In this document: positions 17,018-25,142 of the stretch, one piece after another
Numbering within the stretch: position 1 is the first letter of the stretch
How the letters are laid out: every line of letters begins with the position of its first letter
Assembly: GCA_033763695.1 (NCBI GenBank)
Contig: JANRKB010000043.1
Location: 434,001-498,000, forward strand
Direction: 5' to 3'
DNA from: JANRKB01 sp033763695
GTDB lineage: Bacteria > Planctomycetota > Phycisphaerae > Phycisphaerales > UBA1924
DNA: 64,000 nucleotides
The notes under the pieces: model-generated
The model's input: only the letters and a program-made list of their open reading frames with translations
Told to the model about the DNA's origin: nothing
The model's database searches: none
Program-made: the position numbers and the translations under genes

Positions 17018-17349
17018 CACGCACCCCCGCCGTCGTCGATCACCTTGGGCACCTTCACAAACGGCGGCATGGTCTGCGGCGCCATCTTCATCAGCGCGCT
17101 GTTCGCCAGCGGCTCGCGCACCACATCCTGATCGAGACGATTGTGCGTGTCGCCTACATGCGCCATCGGCTCAACGCCCGCGAGATCAAGCTCGCGGAGC
17201 CGATTGATGTACGTCAGGACCGACGAAAGCTGGTGGCGATACTGCTCGACCTGTGCGTCGGTGAGCGAAAGCCGCGACAACGCCGCGACCTTGCGCACGT
17301 CGGCCGCCGAGAGCTGAGGCGCGGAGGATTGGTTTGGTGCGTCTGCCAT
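17017..17349 (-). CDS. gatC: Aspartyl/glutamyl-tRNA amidotransferase subunit C
   Basis: A 110-residue small subunit. It has the family pattern VRKVAALSRLSLTDAQVEQY, a TYINRLRELDLAGVEPMAH segment and a final VKVPKVI strand that wraps around GatA. It stabilises the GatA/GatB complex. It is first in a gatC-gatA unit with overlapping stop and start. The terL stop lies 76 bases upstream on the same strand, so read-through from the phage-derived operon is possible. No terminator is visible in that gap. Confidence 0.92.
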   Translation of the reverse strand: MADAPNQSSAPQLSAADVRKVAALSRLSLTDAQVEQYRHQLSSVLTYINRLRELDLAGVEPMAHVGDTHNRLDQDVVREPLANSALMKMAPQTMPPFVKVPKVIDDGGGA

Positions 17350-17425
17350 CGCGCGAAGTGTAGTGGACCGCCGAGCGACCAGCCGTGCCGTCGTTGCTGC
17401 GAGCCGCGTTCTCTTCCTCACCCCG

Positions 17426-19024
17426 TCAATACTCCCGCACCTGCGTCTTGGGCGGCCGATCCAGATTCACGATCATGTACCGCAGCGCATCCACCGCGTG
17501 GTCGCTCCCGTCCTTCAGCGGCGTCGCGCTCTCCGGCTTCAACGGGTCGTACCGATATGTCTCGAGCGACTCGATCAACTTCACGCAGCGCTTGTGCACA
17601 AACAGCCGCGGCCCGCCGCCCGCGGGCTTGAATCGCGCCCGCACCAGATCCAACCCCGGCTCCACATTCATCCGCCGTGCCCGCACTGTGATTCCGGCCT
17701 TCTCCAGCACGCTGCGATCGCTGCACGCGGTCTGGTCGTTGCGAGCGTTTCCGGCTGGGTCGATCCCCAGCCACGCCAACCGCGGCTTCCCCTCAGCCAC
17801 GATCGCGTCGGCGTGCTGCTTCACCGTGCGTTCGGTCACGCATCGCTCGTCCATCACGCGCACCACGCCCTGGTCATCAACGCACGCCCACAGCACCACG
17901 GTCGGCGCGTTAAAGCCAAAGTCCATTCCCCCGATCCACGTGCACGCGCTCGTGTCGATCGTCGAGTCCTCAAAGATGTGCTCGCCGGCGTTGAACTCTT
18001 CGACCACGCACTCCTTCCGACGCGGGCGTTCGCACAGCATCTCGGTTTTCCATGTCTCCAGCGCGACGCGCCCCTTCATCCGCAGCGCATCGTCGATCCG
18101 CAGATGGCCGCCCACGCGCCCCGTGGCGTTGCCCGGACGCTCCTTGGCTCGGCCGCGGCATTCCTCCAGCAGTCCGCAGCGCGTCGTCGTGCCGTCCTCG
18201 TGCGTCAGTTCACACCGCCGCTGCGTCTCGCACGCGCCGAGCACATCCAGCACGCCCCACTTGAACATCCGCCGCTTGCCTTGGGCCGCCTCGCCCACCA
18301 GACGATGCATCACGCCGAACGGCACATGCATCGTGCTGAGGCACTCGATCGAGCCGCGCACCAGCACGTCGCCGCACTGGCGGCTGCGCGTCGTGAGCTG
18401 TGCGGCCTCCCACACATCTGGATGAAACAACTCCACCTCATCGCAGCGGAGCTTCTGCACGCGCGTGCCGCGAATCGACGCTTGTGATTGCGCCAGAAGT
18501 TCCACCTCCGAGCCATTGCGCAGGCGGATGCGTCGTTCGGTCATCTTGCCGCTGACCAGCCCGTGCAGCGCATCGACGCCGAAGAAGCGGCGCAGGTGCG
18601 CGTGCATCCGCCGCCCCTGGTCCATGCTGCCCGCGAGGATGCGGATCTCGATCCCCGGTTTGAAGATCATGTCGAGCGCGGTCGCGAGTGCGCCCATGAA
18701 CGTCTTGCCCCCGCCGCGATTGGCCCACACCACGCAATCACTCGGCGCGCTTTCTCGCGGCGTCTCATCAAACGCATGCCACAGATAGTCCATCGGACTC
18801 GAATGCCCGGGCAACAGCGGTACGCGCGCGACTTCAACGCCCAGCACCGCGCGCACCCATTCCCAGAGCGCGTCCGGATCACGCGGCATCTCGCACATGT
18901 GCTCCGAATCGAGCGGCGTGCCCGCACCCGTCGTCGCCTCATGTGCCGTCGCGGTGCTCGCTGGCTTCCGCGCCTTCGCCGTGCGCTTCGTCGGCGTTTT
19001 CTTGGGTTGCTTGTCGTTCGTCAT
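17426..19024 (-). CDS. terL: Phage terminase large subunit (TerL)
   Basis: The 532-residue DNA-packaging motor has an ATPase domain with a Walker A-like ANRGGGKT (101-108) and Walker B LRCDEVELF (Asp/Glu 195-196). A cysteine-rich insert (about 265-289, four to five Cys) looks like a zinc knuckle. The RNase H-type nuclease domain has GMDFGFN (Asp368), GIDPAGN (Asp422) and DHAVDALRYM (Asp508/512), so all acidic residues needed for headful cutting are kept. The start at 19024 is set by an excellent GGAGGA seven bases upstream; the upstream gene ends five bases before. Codon style matches the host. It is fourth in an operon with an HTH, an ABC ATPase and a GNAT-like gene. Confidence 0.9.
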   Translation of the reverse strand: MTNDKQPKKTPTKRTAKARKPASTATAHEATTGAGTPLDSEHMCEMPRDPDALWEWVRAVLGVEVARVPLLPGHSSPMDYLWHAFDETPRESAPSDCVVWANRGGGKTFMGALATALDMIFKPGIEIRILAGSMDQGRRMHAHLRRFFGVDALHGLVSGKMTERRIRLRNGSEVELLAQSQASIRGTRVQKLRCDEVELFHPDVWEAAQLTTRSRQCGDVLVRGSIECLSTMHVPFGVMHRLVGEAAQGKRRMFKWGVLDVLGACETQRRCELTHEDGTTTRCGLLEECRGRAKERPGNATGRVGGHLRIDDALRMKGRVALETWKTEMLCERPRRKECVVEEFNAGEHIFEDSTIDTSACTWIGGMDFGFNAPTVVLWACVDDQGVVRVMDERCVTERTVKQHADAIVAEGKPRLAWLGIDPAGNARNDQTACSDRSVLEKAGITVRARRMNVEPGLDLVRARFKPAGGGPRLFVHKRCVKLIESLETYRYDPLKPESATPLKDGSDHAVDALRYMIVNLDRPPKTQVREY

Positions 19025-19028
19025 CGGC

Positions 19029-19703
19029 TCATCCTCCGTGGACATACGCCTCCGCGCGATTGCTCGCGCACCAGCCCGCCCGTGCCGCCAGTTCCTCGAT
19101 CGGCGCGTTGCGCCAGCGCCGCGATGCGCGGCTGCGATTGGCCCACACCCGCAGCTCCCGCTCCAGCCGCGGCGCGCGCCGCAGCATCCGCCGCACCCGC
19201 ACTTCATCCATCAACTCCCACACGCGCACGTCCGCGCCCCGCAGCGCCCGCCGCAGCTCGGCGTCGCGCACGACCGCACTTTCCACCCGTCGCATTCCCG
19301 CGCGTTCGAAGAACGGACACGCAACCCCCATCGCCGCGAGGGCTTCCGTGCGGGACGTCAGCGGCTCTGCCAGATACGCGCGGACCAGCGCCGCCGCCAG
19401 CCCCGTCGCGCGCCAGCGCGGCTCGATGATCACGCGCGAGATCGTGCGCAGATCCGCATTGATCGCGTGCGCCCGCGCGGCACGATCCGGGCCTGCGACT
19501 CCTTCCCATCCCGGCCAGGCCTTGGCACGCCACCACGCGTTGAGCGTCGGCATCGACACCACCAGCACGCCCGCAAGCACGCCGCCGTCCATCGCCCGCA
19601 GCACGCGAACCATCGTCGCGGGCGATTGGCTCAGATAGTGAAAGCGCTCTAGCGCGAGATAGTCCGCCCGTGTTCCGGGCTCGAGACGCGTCTCAGAGTC
19701 CAT
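19029..19703 (-). CDS. GNAT-fold acetyltransferase-like protein paired with an ABC ATPase
   Basis: A 224-residue protein. Residues about 10-130 carry a GNAT-like fold: an N-terminal YLALERFHYLSQSPATMVRV segment, a core strand GVLAGVLVVSMPTLNAW, then SRVIIEPRWRATGLAAALV, which matches the acetyl-CoA loop (R/Q-x-x-G-x-A/G) region. The C-terminal 80 residues are Arg-rich and could bind DNA. It has GGAGGTG upstream of the ATG and overlaps the ABC ATPase gene by 11 bases. It resembles the acetyltransferase half of ABC-ATPase/GNAT fusion proteins; here the two halves are separate genes. Substrate unknown. Confidence 0.65.
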   Translation of the reverse strand: MDSETRLEPGTRADYLALERFHYLSQSPATMVRVLRAMDGGVLAGVLVVSMPTLNAWWRAKAWPGWEGVAGPDRAARAHAINADLRTISRVIIEPRWRATGLAAALVRAYLAEPLTSRTEALAAMGVACPFFERAGMRRVESAVVRDAELRRALRGADVRVWELMDEVRVRRMLRRAPRLERELRVWANRSRASRRWRNAPIEELAARAGWCASNRAEAYVHGG

Positions 19704-20346
19704 CGCGCACCTCCACCCGCGGCGGCATCTGCAGCTCTACCCGCACACGCATGTCCGGCTCCAGCCACGTCGCCACGTCGTCGTGCGCCGTCGCGACGAT
19801 CACGCGGCAGTTCACATCGCGTGCATGCCGCCGCAGCGCACGACACACGCCGCGTGCCGCGGGACGATCCAGCGTGCTGACAAACTCATCAATCAGCAGC
19901 CAGCGTGGCCTGGTCCGCAGCATCCGCGCCAGTGCCCAGCGCCACCGCTGGCCCTCAGACAGTTCGCGGGTGCAGCGTGCCAGCAGCGTCGCGTCCGCCA
20001 GCCCGGCCCGCGCCAGATCGCGCAGCGCATCACGCATCGCGCCGGGCGTGCTGTCGATGAGCGTCCGGCGCGTCCCCAGCGGCGGACGCGAGAAGAAAGC
20101 CACGGCCTCATGCCGCGACACAAGCTCAGCGCGGCACGCCCGCAGCAGCGTCGTCTTGCCGCCGCCGCTCGGCCCGCTCAAGAGCGCGATCTGCCCGGGC
20201 GCGAGCGTCGACAGCACCTGAGCCGCGGCCAGGCGCGTCTCGCGCGACGCCGCAGCGCGTGCCGTCCGCATCGGTCGCAGCCCAAAGAGCGCACACGCCC
20301 GCAGCAGTCGAGGCGAGGGAGCGCCAGTGACATTCACGTTCCGCAC
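19693..20346 (-). CDS. Soluble ABC-type ATPase in packaging operon
   Basis: A 217-residue ABC ATPase without membrane segments: Walker A SGPSGGGKTTLLRA, signature LSEGQRWRWALAR, Walker B RWLLIDEFVSTLD, switch His in ATAHDDVATWL. The small size, the WALAR variation and the absence of a permease suggest a non-transport ABC protein, like the ATPase half of ABC-GNAT fusions. The GTG start is preceded by GGGAGGT. It overlaps the HTH gene upstream by 13 bases and the GNAT gene downstream by 11, so all three are tightly coupled with terL. Its role in packaging or regulation is unknown. Confidence 0.75.
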   Translation of the reverse strand: MRNVNVTGAPSPRLLRACALFGLRPMRTARAAASRETRLAAAQVLSTLAPGQIALLSGPSGGGKTTLLRACRAELVSRHEAVAFFSRPPLGTRRTLIDSTPGAMRDALRDLARAGLADATLLARCTRELSEGQRWRWALARMLRTRPRWLLIDEFVSTLDRPAARGVCRALRRHARDVNCRVIVATAHDDVATWLEPDMRVRVELQMPPRVEVRDGL

Positions 20347-20915
20347 GCGGCACCTCCCTCGTGCGCGTCCTGCGCGCGGATCGCGGCGTCGATCAGCGCC
20401 CGCATCGCGATGATGCGTCGCCGCGTCTCAAAGAGTGACAAGCGCAGTTCGTCCGCCACTTCGCGCTGCGTGCGCCCTTGCAGCACACTCAGCCGCGCCA
20501 CCCGTCGCAGCGGCAGGGGAATCTGCTGCTCGTGGCGCATCACGAACAGATACGAAGGCGACAGCACCCGCGCCACCAGTCGCCGCACGCGCCGACGCAT
20601 CGAGCGGGCCTTGCTCTCGATCCGCATGTCGTTGGCCTCGTGCGTCGTCGCGACCAGCGAGGCCACCGCGACCCCGCGCTCGAACACCGCCCGAAGGATC
20701 GCGGCGTCCGCCGGGTCGAGCGGCTCAAGCCGGCCAGGAACAATGTCGCGCAGGTTGCGGGCCTGCTTCCGCCGCCGATCGGCCGCGATGTCGGGGTCAA
20801 TGCTTCCCAGCCCCACGCCACGCGCGTGGCGGGTCGAGGCTGATCGCCCGGCCGGCTCGGCTGTCGCGGGCATGTGTGCCTGTGTTTGGCGTTCTTTGGG
20901 GGCACCAGAGACCAT
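20334..20915 (-). CDS. HTH protein with sigma-70 region 4-like C-terminus, first gene of packaging operon
   Basis: 193 residues, with AAGGAGG four bases before the ATG. The N-terminal 50 residues are low-complexity and charged. Residues about 60-130 form Arg-rich helices (RIESKARSMRRRVRRLVARV). The C-terminal part LPLRRVARLSVLQGRTQREVADELR and following helix look like a sigma region 4/LuxR-type HTH. It could be a dedicated sigma-like activator or a small-terminase-like DNA-recognition protein, since TerS proteins also carry HTHs and sit upstream of terL. I cannot decide between these by eye. It is divergent from the self-cleaving repressor gene, with candidate operators between them. Confidence 0.55.
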   Translation of the reverse strand: MVSGAPKERQTQAHMPATAEPAGRSASTRHARGVGLGSIDPDIAADRRRKQARNLRDIVPGRLEPLDPADAAILRAVFERGVAVASLVATTHEANDMRIESKARSMRRRVRRLVARVLSPSYLFVMRHEQQIPLPLRRVARLSVLQGRTQREVADELRLSLFETRRRIIAMRALIDAAIRAQDAHEGGAACGT

Positions 20916-20962
20916 GAAGCCTCCTTTTTCTGTCGCGGGCTTGACTTTTGCCTCGGAAATGC

Positions 20963-20980
20963 GTTCACTGATCTGTGAAC
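20963..20980. promoter_or_regulatory. Candidate repressor operator: perfect dyad
   Basis: GTTCAC and GTGAAC flank a six-base spacer, a perfect 18-base palindromic site. It lies 48 bases upstream of the packaging operon's first start codon, in a locally A/T-richer stretch. Spacing and symmetry suit a dimeric XRE/LexA-type repressor. Confidence 0.55.
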
Positions 20981-20993
20981 TTCAGATAGTTCT

Positions 20994-21058
20994 ACCAGAT
21001 TCGACACAGACTTCAAGGTTTCGATCGGTCTTTCTCTGGTTTTGTCTGGTATGTCAAC
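20994..21058. promoter_or_regulatory. Candidate half-site cluster and -35-like element
   Basis: ACCAGA at 20994 is followed by TCTGGT at 21035 and again at 21045, exactly ten bases apart, so one inverted and two direct half-sites are arrayed on one helix face. TTGACA reads on the minus strand at 21058-21053. No good -10 hexamer was found at 17 bases, so the promoter itself is tentative. Confidence 0.4.
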
Positions 21059-21148
21059 ACTTTTGCGCGCAAGAATGGACGTGCGCGCTCTGGGCCGGAC
21101 GGAGATTGTCCGGGAGCACGCACACTCCTCTCCCGCGCGGAGGCGGCG

Positions 21149-22264
21149 ATGAATCGATCTTCACCCGACAGCACTTCGATGGATGCGGCGGGCGCTCCCG
21201 GCGCGCTCAGCAGCCTGGCCGAGGTCGTGCGCGAACGACGCCGCGTCCTTGGTCTGACGTTGCAAGACGTCGCCGATCGCGTCGGTTGCGCCAAGAGCTA
21301 TCTCTCGTCCATTGAGACCGGCCGCCGCGGCGCGCCAACGGATGAAGTGCTTGCGCGACTCGAGCGCGCGCTCCAGATGGAGACGGGCGCACTTGTTGAC
21401 GTCGCACAGTGGAGCCGCACACCCGCCGCCGTCAAACGCAACGTGCGTGGCATCGTCGGTCGCCTCAGCAGCGAGCAACACGCCGCACGCACCTTCGCCG
21501 AGCGACTCGCACAGATCCTGCAACGCAGCGGCGTCGACGACGGCGGAAAGATCCGCGGCGAACTCGACGAGGCCTATCGCTCTGGCGAACTCCGCCGCCT
21601 CGTGCATCGTCTCGGCGGACCAAGCGCCGATGCCGCGGCAGAACAGAACGCTGAACAAAGCACCGGACCCAGCGCCGGATCCAGCACCGACCGCAACGCC
21701 GCGCGCAGCAGTGATGCGATCGCGACGGCACGTGATGGTATCGATGCATCGTCGCGCCCTGTCGCGAGCGGCACATCACGTGTCGCCGACGTGCTTGGCA
21801 GTGGAAGTGGGGGAGTGAGTGCGGGCGCCGATGTCGCCTTGCTGCGCGCCCTGCCGCGCGAGGTGCCGCTGATCAACTGCGTCGCCGCGGGCTATCCGCG
21901 CGAGTTCACCGACTTGGGCTATCCCGCGCGTGTCGCAGATGAGTACGTGCGTTGCCCGGATCTGGACGACGCCGACGCCTTCGCCGCACGCGTCGTCGGC
22001 GATTCGATGTCGCCGCAGTATGTCGAGGGCGATGTTGTGGTCTTCAGCCCCGCGCGGCAGATCAAAGACGGCATGGACTGCTTCGCCCGCCTTGAGCCCG
22101 ACCACGAAACCACCTTCAAGCGCGTGTACTTCGAGAAGAGCGAGAGCGGCGAAGAACGCATCCGCCTGCAGCCGCTCAATGCCGCGTACCCGCCGCGCGT
22201 CGTCGCCCGCGAGCATGTCGCGGGGCTGTACGCGGCGGTGACGGTGATGCGGAAGATTGGGTGA
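21149..22264 (+). CDS. XRE-HTH/S24 self-cleaving repressor (LexA/CI-like)
   Basis: 371 residues, GGAGG before the ATG. Residues about 20-80 form an XRE-type HTH (LGLTLQDVADRVGCAKSYLSSIETGRRG). A long Ala/Ser-rich linker (about 160-225) follows. The S24 peptidase domain has the cleavage-site pattern VAAGYP (Ala247-Gly248), nucleophile Ser286 in VVGDSMSP and general base Lys324 in TTFKRVYF. With all three present it should self-cleave upon RecA activation, as CI and LexA do. It is divergent from the HTH-ABC-GNAT-terL operon with operator candidates between them, and is the natural candidate to repress the phage-derived genes. It could also be a resident SOS-like regulator. Confidence 0.88.
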   Translation: MNRSSPDSTSMDAAGAPGALSSLAEVVRERRRVLGLTLQDVADRVGCAKSYLSSIETGRRGAPTDEVLARLERALQMETGALVDVAQWSRTPAAVKRNVRGIVGRLSSEQHAARTFAERLAQILQRSGVDDGGKIRGELDEAYRSGELRRLVHRLGGPSADAAAEQNAEQSTGPSAGSSTDRNAARSSDAIATARDGIDASSRPVASGTSRVADVLGSGSGGVSAGADVALLRALPREVPLINCVAAGYPREFTDLGYPARVADEYVRCPDLDDADAFAARVVGDSMSPQYVEGDVVVFSPARQIKDGMDCFARLEPDHETTFKRVYFEKSESGEERIRLQPLNAAYPPRVVAREHVAGLYAAVTVMRKIG

Positions 22265-22343
22265 GGGAGGCGAGAAGCGTTGGATGCGTGTCACGCTCCG
22301 CGTCGCGAGCAAGCGCTTCGCTTCCCGCCGTCTACACTGATCC

Positions 22344-23459
22344 ATGACCCCGCCACGCACTTTCGCGATTCTCACCGCCGGCGGCGACTGTCCTGGTCTC
22401 AACGCCGTCGTGCGTGCCGTCACCAAGGGCGCCGTCCGCGCCGGCATCAACGTCTTGGGCATCGAAGACGGCTTCCTCGGCCTCATCGAGAATCGCACCC
22501 GCCCGCTCTCCTACGACGATGTCTCCAACATCCTCACCAGCGGCGGCACGATCCTCGGCACATCCAACAAGTCCAACCCCACGCGCTTCGCCACCGGCAC
22601 CAACGCCGACGGCACGCCGCGCATCGAGAATGTCTCCGATCGCGCCGTTGCCACGCTCCGCGCCCATGACATCCGCGACATCGTCGTCATCGGCGGCGAT
22701 GGTTCGATGACCGTCGCGCATCAGTTCGCCGCGTGCGCCCGCGACATGGGCCTCGAGCTCAACTTCATCGGCGTGCCCAAGACGATCGACAACGATCTCT
22801 TCGGCACGGACATCACCTTCGGCTTTCAGACCGCCGTCGCCACCGCGACCGACGCGCTCGATAAGGTCCACTCCACCGCGGCGAGCCACCATCGCGCCAT
22901 CTTCGTCGAAGTCATGGGACGCAACGCGGGTTGGATCGCGCTGCACGCCGGTGCCGCCAGCGGCAGCGATGTCATTCTGCTGCCCGAGATTCCGTTCTCG
23001 CTCGACAGCGTGTACGGCGCGATCCGCGAGCGCAGCCGCCGCGGCCGTCGTTACTCCGTCATCTGCGTCAGCGAGGGCGCGTGCCCCGTCGGCGGCAGCA
23101 AGATCGTCGCCCACACCGATCCGACCAGCCCCGATCCGATCCGCCTCGGCGGCATCGCACGCTGGTTGGCCGAACGCACCGAAGCCGCCACCGGCGTCGA
23201 GTCGCGCTACGTCATCCTCGGCCACACGCAGCGCGGCGGATCGCCCATCGCCGCCGATCGTGTGCTGGGCACGCAGTTCGGCAACCACGCACTGCACCTG
23301 CTGATGAACGGCGCGCGCAATCGCATGGCCGCGCTGCAAAGCAACACGCTGACCGACGTCGCACTCGACTTTGCCGCGGGCCGCCAACGACTGGTAAGCC
23401 CAGGCGACGCGCTCATCCGTGCCGTGCGCGATGTGGGCGTGTCGTTTGGCGATGCGTGA
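22344..23459 (+). CDS. pfkA: 6-phosphofructokinase
   Basis: A 371-residue group A PFK catalysing fructose-6-phosphate phosphorylation in glycolysis. N-terminal AILTAGGDCPGLNAVVR and the substrate motif VPKTIDNDL with the catalytic Asp are intact, as is EVMGRNAGWIA and the C-terminal LGHTQRGGSP. Phosphoryl-donor positions are mixed: GGDGS has Gly120 (ATP type) while PKTIDND has Lys146, the residue usual in pyrophosphate-dependent enzymes. That Gly/Lys combination is known in some actinobacterial-type ATP-PFKs, so ATP use is likely but not certain. The gene sits between the two phage-derived operons and on the opposite strand. No allosteric assignment is possible. Confidence 0.92.
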   Translation: MTPPRTFAILTAGGDCPGLNAVVRAVTKGAVRAGINVLGIEDGFLGLIENRTRPLSYDDVSNILTSGGTILGTSNKSNPTRFATGTNADGTPRIENVSDRAVATLRAHDIRDIVVIGGDGSMTVAHQFAACARDMGLELNFIGVPKTIDNDLFGTDITFGFQTAVATATDALDKVHSTAASHHRAIFVEVMGRNAGWIALHAGAASGSDVILLPEIPFSLDSVYGAIRERSRRGRRYSVICVSEGACPVGGSKIVAHTDPTSPDPIRLGGIARWLAERTEAATGVESRYVILGHTQRGGSPIAADRVLGTQFGNHALHLLMNGARNRMAALQSNTLTDVALDFAAGRQRLVSPGDALIRAVRDVGVSFGDA

Positions 23460-23574
23460 ACGCCCAAGAACCCGGAGCGAGCGCTGTGGTCGCGGCAGCC
23501 CGACCGGAGCAGATCGTGCGTCGACCAATTCGTGGTCTCGGTATTCCACACATCGCCAGCGATACACTCTCGAC

Positions 23575-24279
23575 ATGCGGACTGCATGGTTCAAGCTGTG
23601 CATTTATCTCGCTCTCGGTGTCGTGACAAGCGTTGCGATCGCCTTCGTGCGCGGCGTTGAGGTTCGCGACAGAAGCGGCTTCGGTGTCAACCGAGCCGTC
23701 CGAGGGTTCTCTGTTGTCGATCGCGACAGCGCGGGAGCGCCTCTGCCTGCGGTGATGATGTTTGACTGTTACTCAAGGCTCGGTGTAGCGATCGTGTCGC
23801 GTAAGTGGCTTCATGCAGAATGCAGCTTCGAGCGAGATCCAAAGGCTGAGCGCGCAAGCTTTGATGCAACGATCGACCACACAGCTGCGCGAGCAGAGAT
23901 CGAAGCAGTGCTCTGGGGTGACGCTCGAGCAGACTCGATTCCCATGAATCGTGTGTGGACGATGAGTGGCTGGCCAGCCTTTTGTCTGGAGAGCAGCGAG
24001 AATCCGCCCGCCCGTCCTGCGGGCGACGTCGGACCGATACCCGATCTTCGTGCGATGCCGGAAGTCGCGGTGCCGCCCGTTCCGCTTCGGCCCATGGCAC
24101 GCGGGATTTTGCTCAACACCACTTTCTGGGGCAGCATCTGGTGGTGCTCGATCGTTGGGGTGCCAGCCGTCCTCCGCCGCATGCGACGAGATCCGGCGCT
24201 CTGCGAGAAGTGTCGCTATTCGCTCGTGGGCCTGCGACCTGACGCGCCTTGTCCTGAATGCGGGCGAAAGGCGTTCTGA
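23575..24279 (+). CDS. Membrane protein with C-terminal zinc ribbon, unknown function
   Basis: A 234-residue protein with an N-terminal membrane anchor (about residues 7-27) and a second hydrophobic segment near 185-200 (WGSIWWCSIVGVPAVL). Between them lies a roughly 150-residue extracytoplasmic region with no recognised motif. The last 30 residues form a zinc ribbon, CEKCRYSLVGL...CPECGRKAF, so the C-terminus is probably cytoplasmic. It is downstream of pfkA on the same strand, but 115 bases away. Base usage around 23.6-24.0 kb looks less GC-skewed than neighbours. Function unknown. Confidence 0.65.
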   Translation: MRTAWFKLCIYLALGVVTSVAIAFVRGVEVRDRSGFGVNRAVRGFSVVDRDSAGAPLPAVMMFDCYSRLGVAIVSRKWLHAECSFERDPKAERASFDATIDHTAARAEIEAVLWGDARADSIPMNRVWTMSGWPAFCLESSENPPARPAGDVGPIPDLRAMPEVAVPPVPLRPMARGILLNTTFWGSIWWCSIVGVPAVLRRMRRDPALCEKCRYSLVGLRPDAPCPECGRKAF

Positions 24280-24335
24280 AGCAGTCGCAAGCATCCGAGC
24301 AACGCACTCGGCAGTTCGGCACGGCCGAAAGAGAC

Positions 24336-24620
24336 TCACGCCCTCCGCGCCGTCTGCTCCGTGCCGCGGTCGTCGCCGTGAGCCGCCAGCACCCGCACCA
24401 GTTCGCGCTGTCCCGCCTCGAGCGCGGCCAGTGCCCGCGTGTTGTCCGACAGCGCGCCCACGAGCACCGACAAGCTTGTGCGATCATCCATGACGCGGGC
24501 ATGCAGCTCCGACAACTGCCGCTCGCGCTCTGCCGCGGCACGCCGCTCGCTGAGCCACATCCACCCGATCAAGCCTGCCGCGCCAAACTGAGCCACCGCC
24601 GCAATCACTTCCTGTTCCAT
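24336..24620 (-). CDS. Holin-like small membrane protein, last gene of phage structural operon
   Basis: 94 residues, with a textbook GGAGGTGATAC before the ATG. One N-terminal membrane helix (residues about 5-22, IAAVAQFGAAGLIGWMW) is followed by an amphipathic coiled-coil region rich in Ala, Arg and Glu that runs to the end. This layout fits small phage accessory proteins such as holins or XhlA-like proteins, but no strict family motif exists for them. Its position as the 3'-most gene of the capsid operon supports a phage origin. No endolysin gene is visible nearby. Confidence 0.5.
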   Translation of the reverse strand: MEQEVIAAVAQFGAAGLIGWMWLSERRAAAERERQLSELHARVMDDRTSLSVLVGALSDNTRALAALEAGQRELVRVLAAHGDDRGTEQTARRA

Positions 24621-24694
24621 GTATCACCTCCAGACCAGGAATCGCAAACCAAAGGATCACACAATCAACCGATGCCCGATGCCTGCTTCTTCTC

Positions 24695-25078
24695 TCACGG
24701 CACCGTTGCAAAGCGCCTGAACGTCGCGACATAACCGACGCTCCACACGCGGCCGACGCGCGAGGAGCCTGACTCCTCGTACGCGATGAACGACATGCCA
24801 CTCCAACTGCGTCCGCGACCGTCGGCGAGCGTCCCCGCCGTCGGCGGCGTCAGCAGTTCCGCCGTCAGCGCGTCGCGCAGCGTCCACAACGCGCTCTCGC
24901 TCGCGGCGACTAGGCGGCCCGACACGGTGATGTCGATCTCGCGCGGCCCGATCGGCGTGCTTGACGGATCGGTGCCGCCGAGTGTGAGATTGCTGACGAC
25001 GACCTGACCCTGTTTGGCGATCGCGAACTCGTGCGGCCCGCTTCCGAACAGGTTCTTGCTCTTGAATGAACTGGGCAT
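24695..25078 (-). CDS. Putative phage tail/connector protein
   Basis: 127 residues, with AAGGAG seven bases before the ATG. It starts MPSSFKSKNLFGSGPHEFAI, then shows beta-rich segments (GPREIDITVSGRLV), and ends with GRSWSGMSFIAYEESG...GRVWSVGYVATFRRF. The alternating hydrophobic strands and the short size suit a tail-tube terminator or baseplate-type protein. It lies downstream of the capsid gene and directly before the holin-like gene. Identity beyond phage structural is inference from context. Confidence 0.5.
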   Translation of the reverse strand: MPSSFKSKNLFGSGPHEFAIAKQGQVVVSNLTLGGTDPSSTPIGPREIDITVSGRLVAASESALWTLRDALTAELLTPPTAGTLADGRGRSWSGMSFIAYEESGSSRVGRVWSVGYVATFRRFATVP

Positions 25079-25142
25079 GGACAACTCCTTGTGCAGAGCC
25101 GAAATGGCAGAGCGACTCAGTGGCTCGACGGCAACGTGATCC

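Noticed and set aside
21053..21058. TTGACA as a complete promoter for the packaging operon
   Set aside because: No acceptable -10 hexamer at 16-18 bases; kept only as part of a tentative regulatory region.
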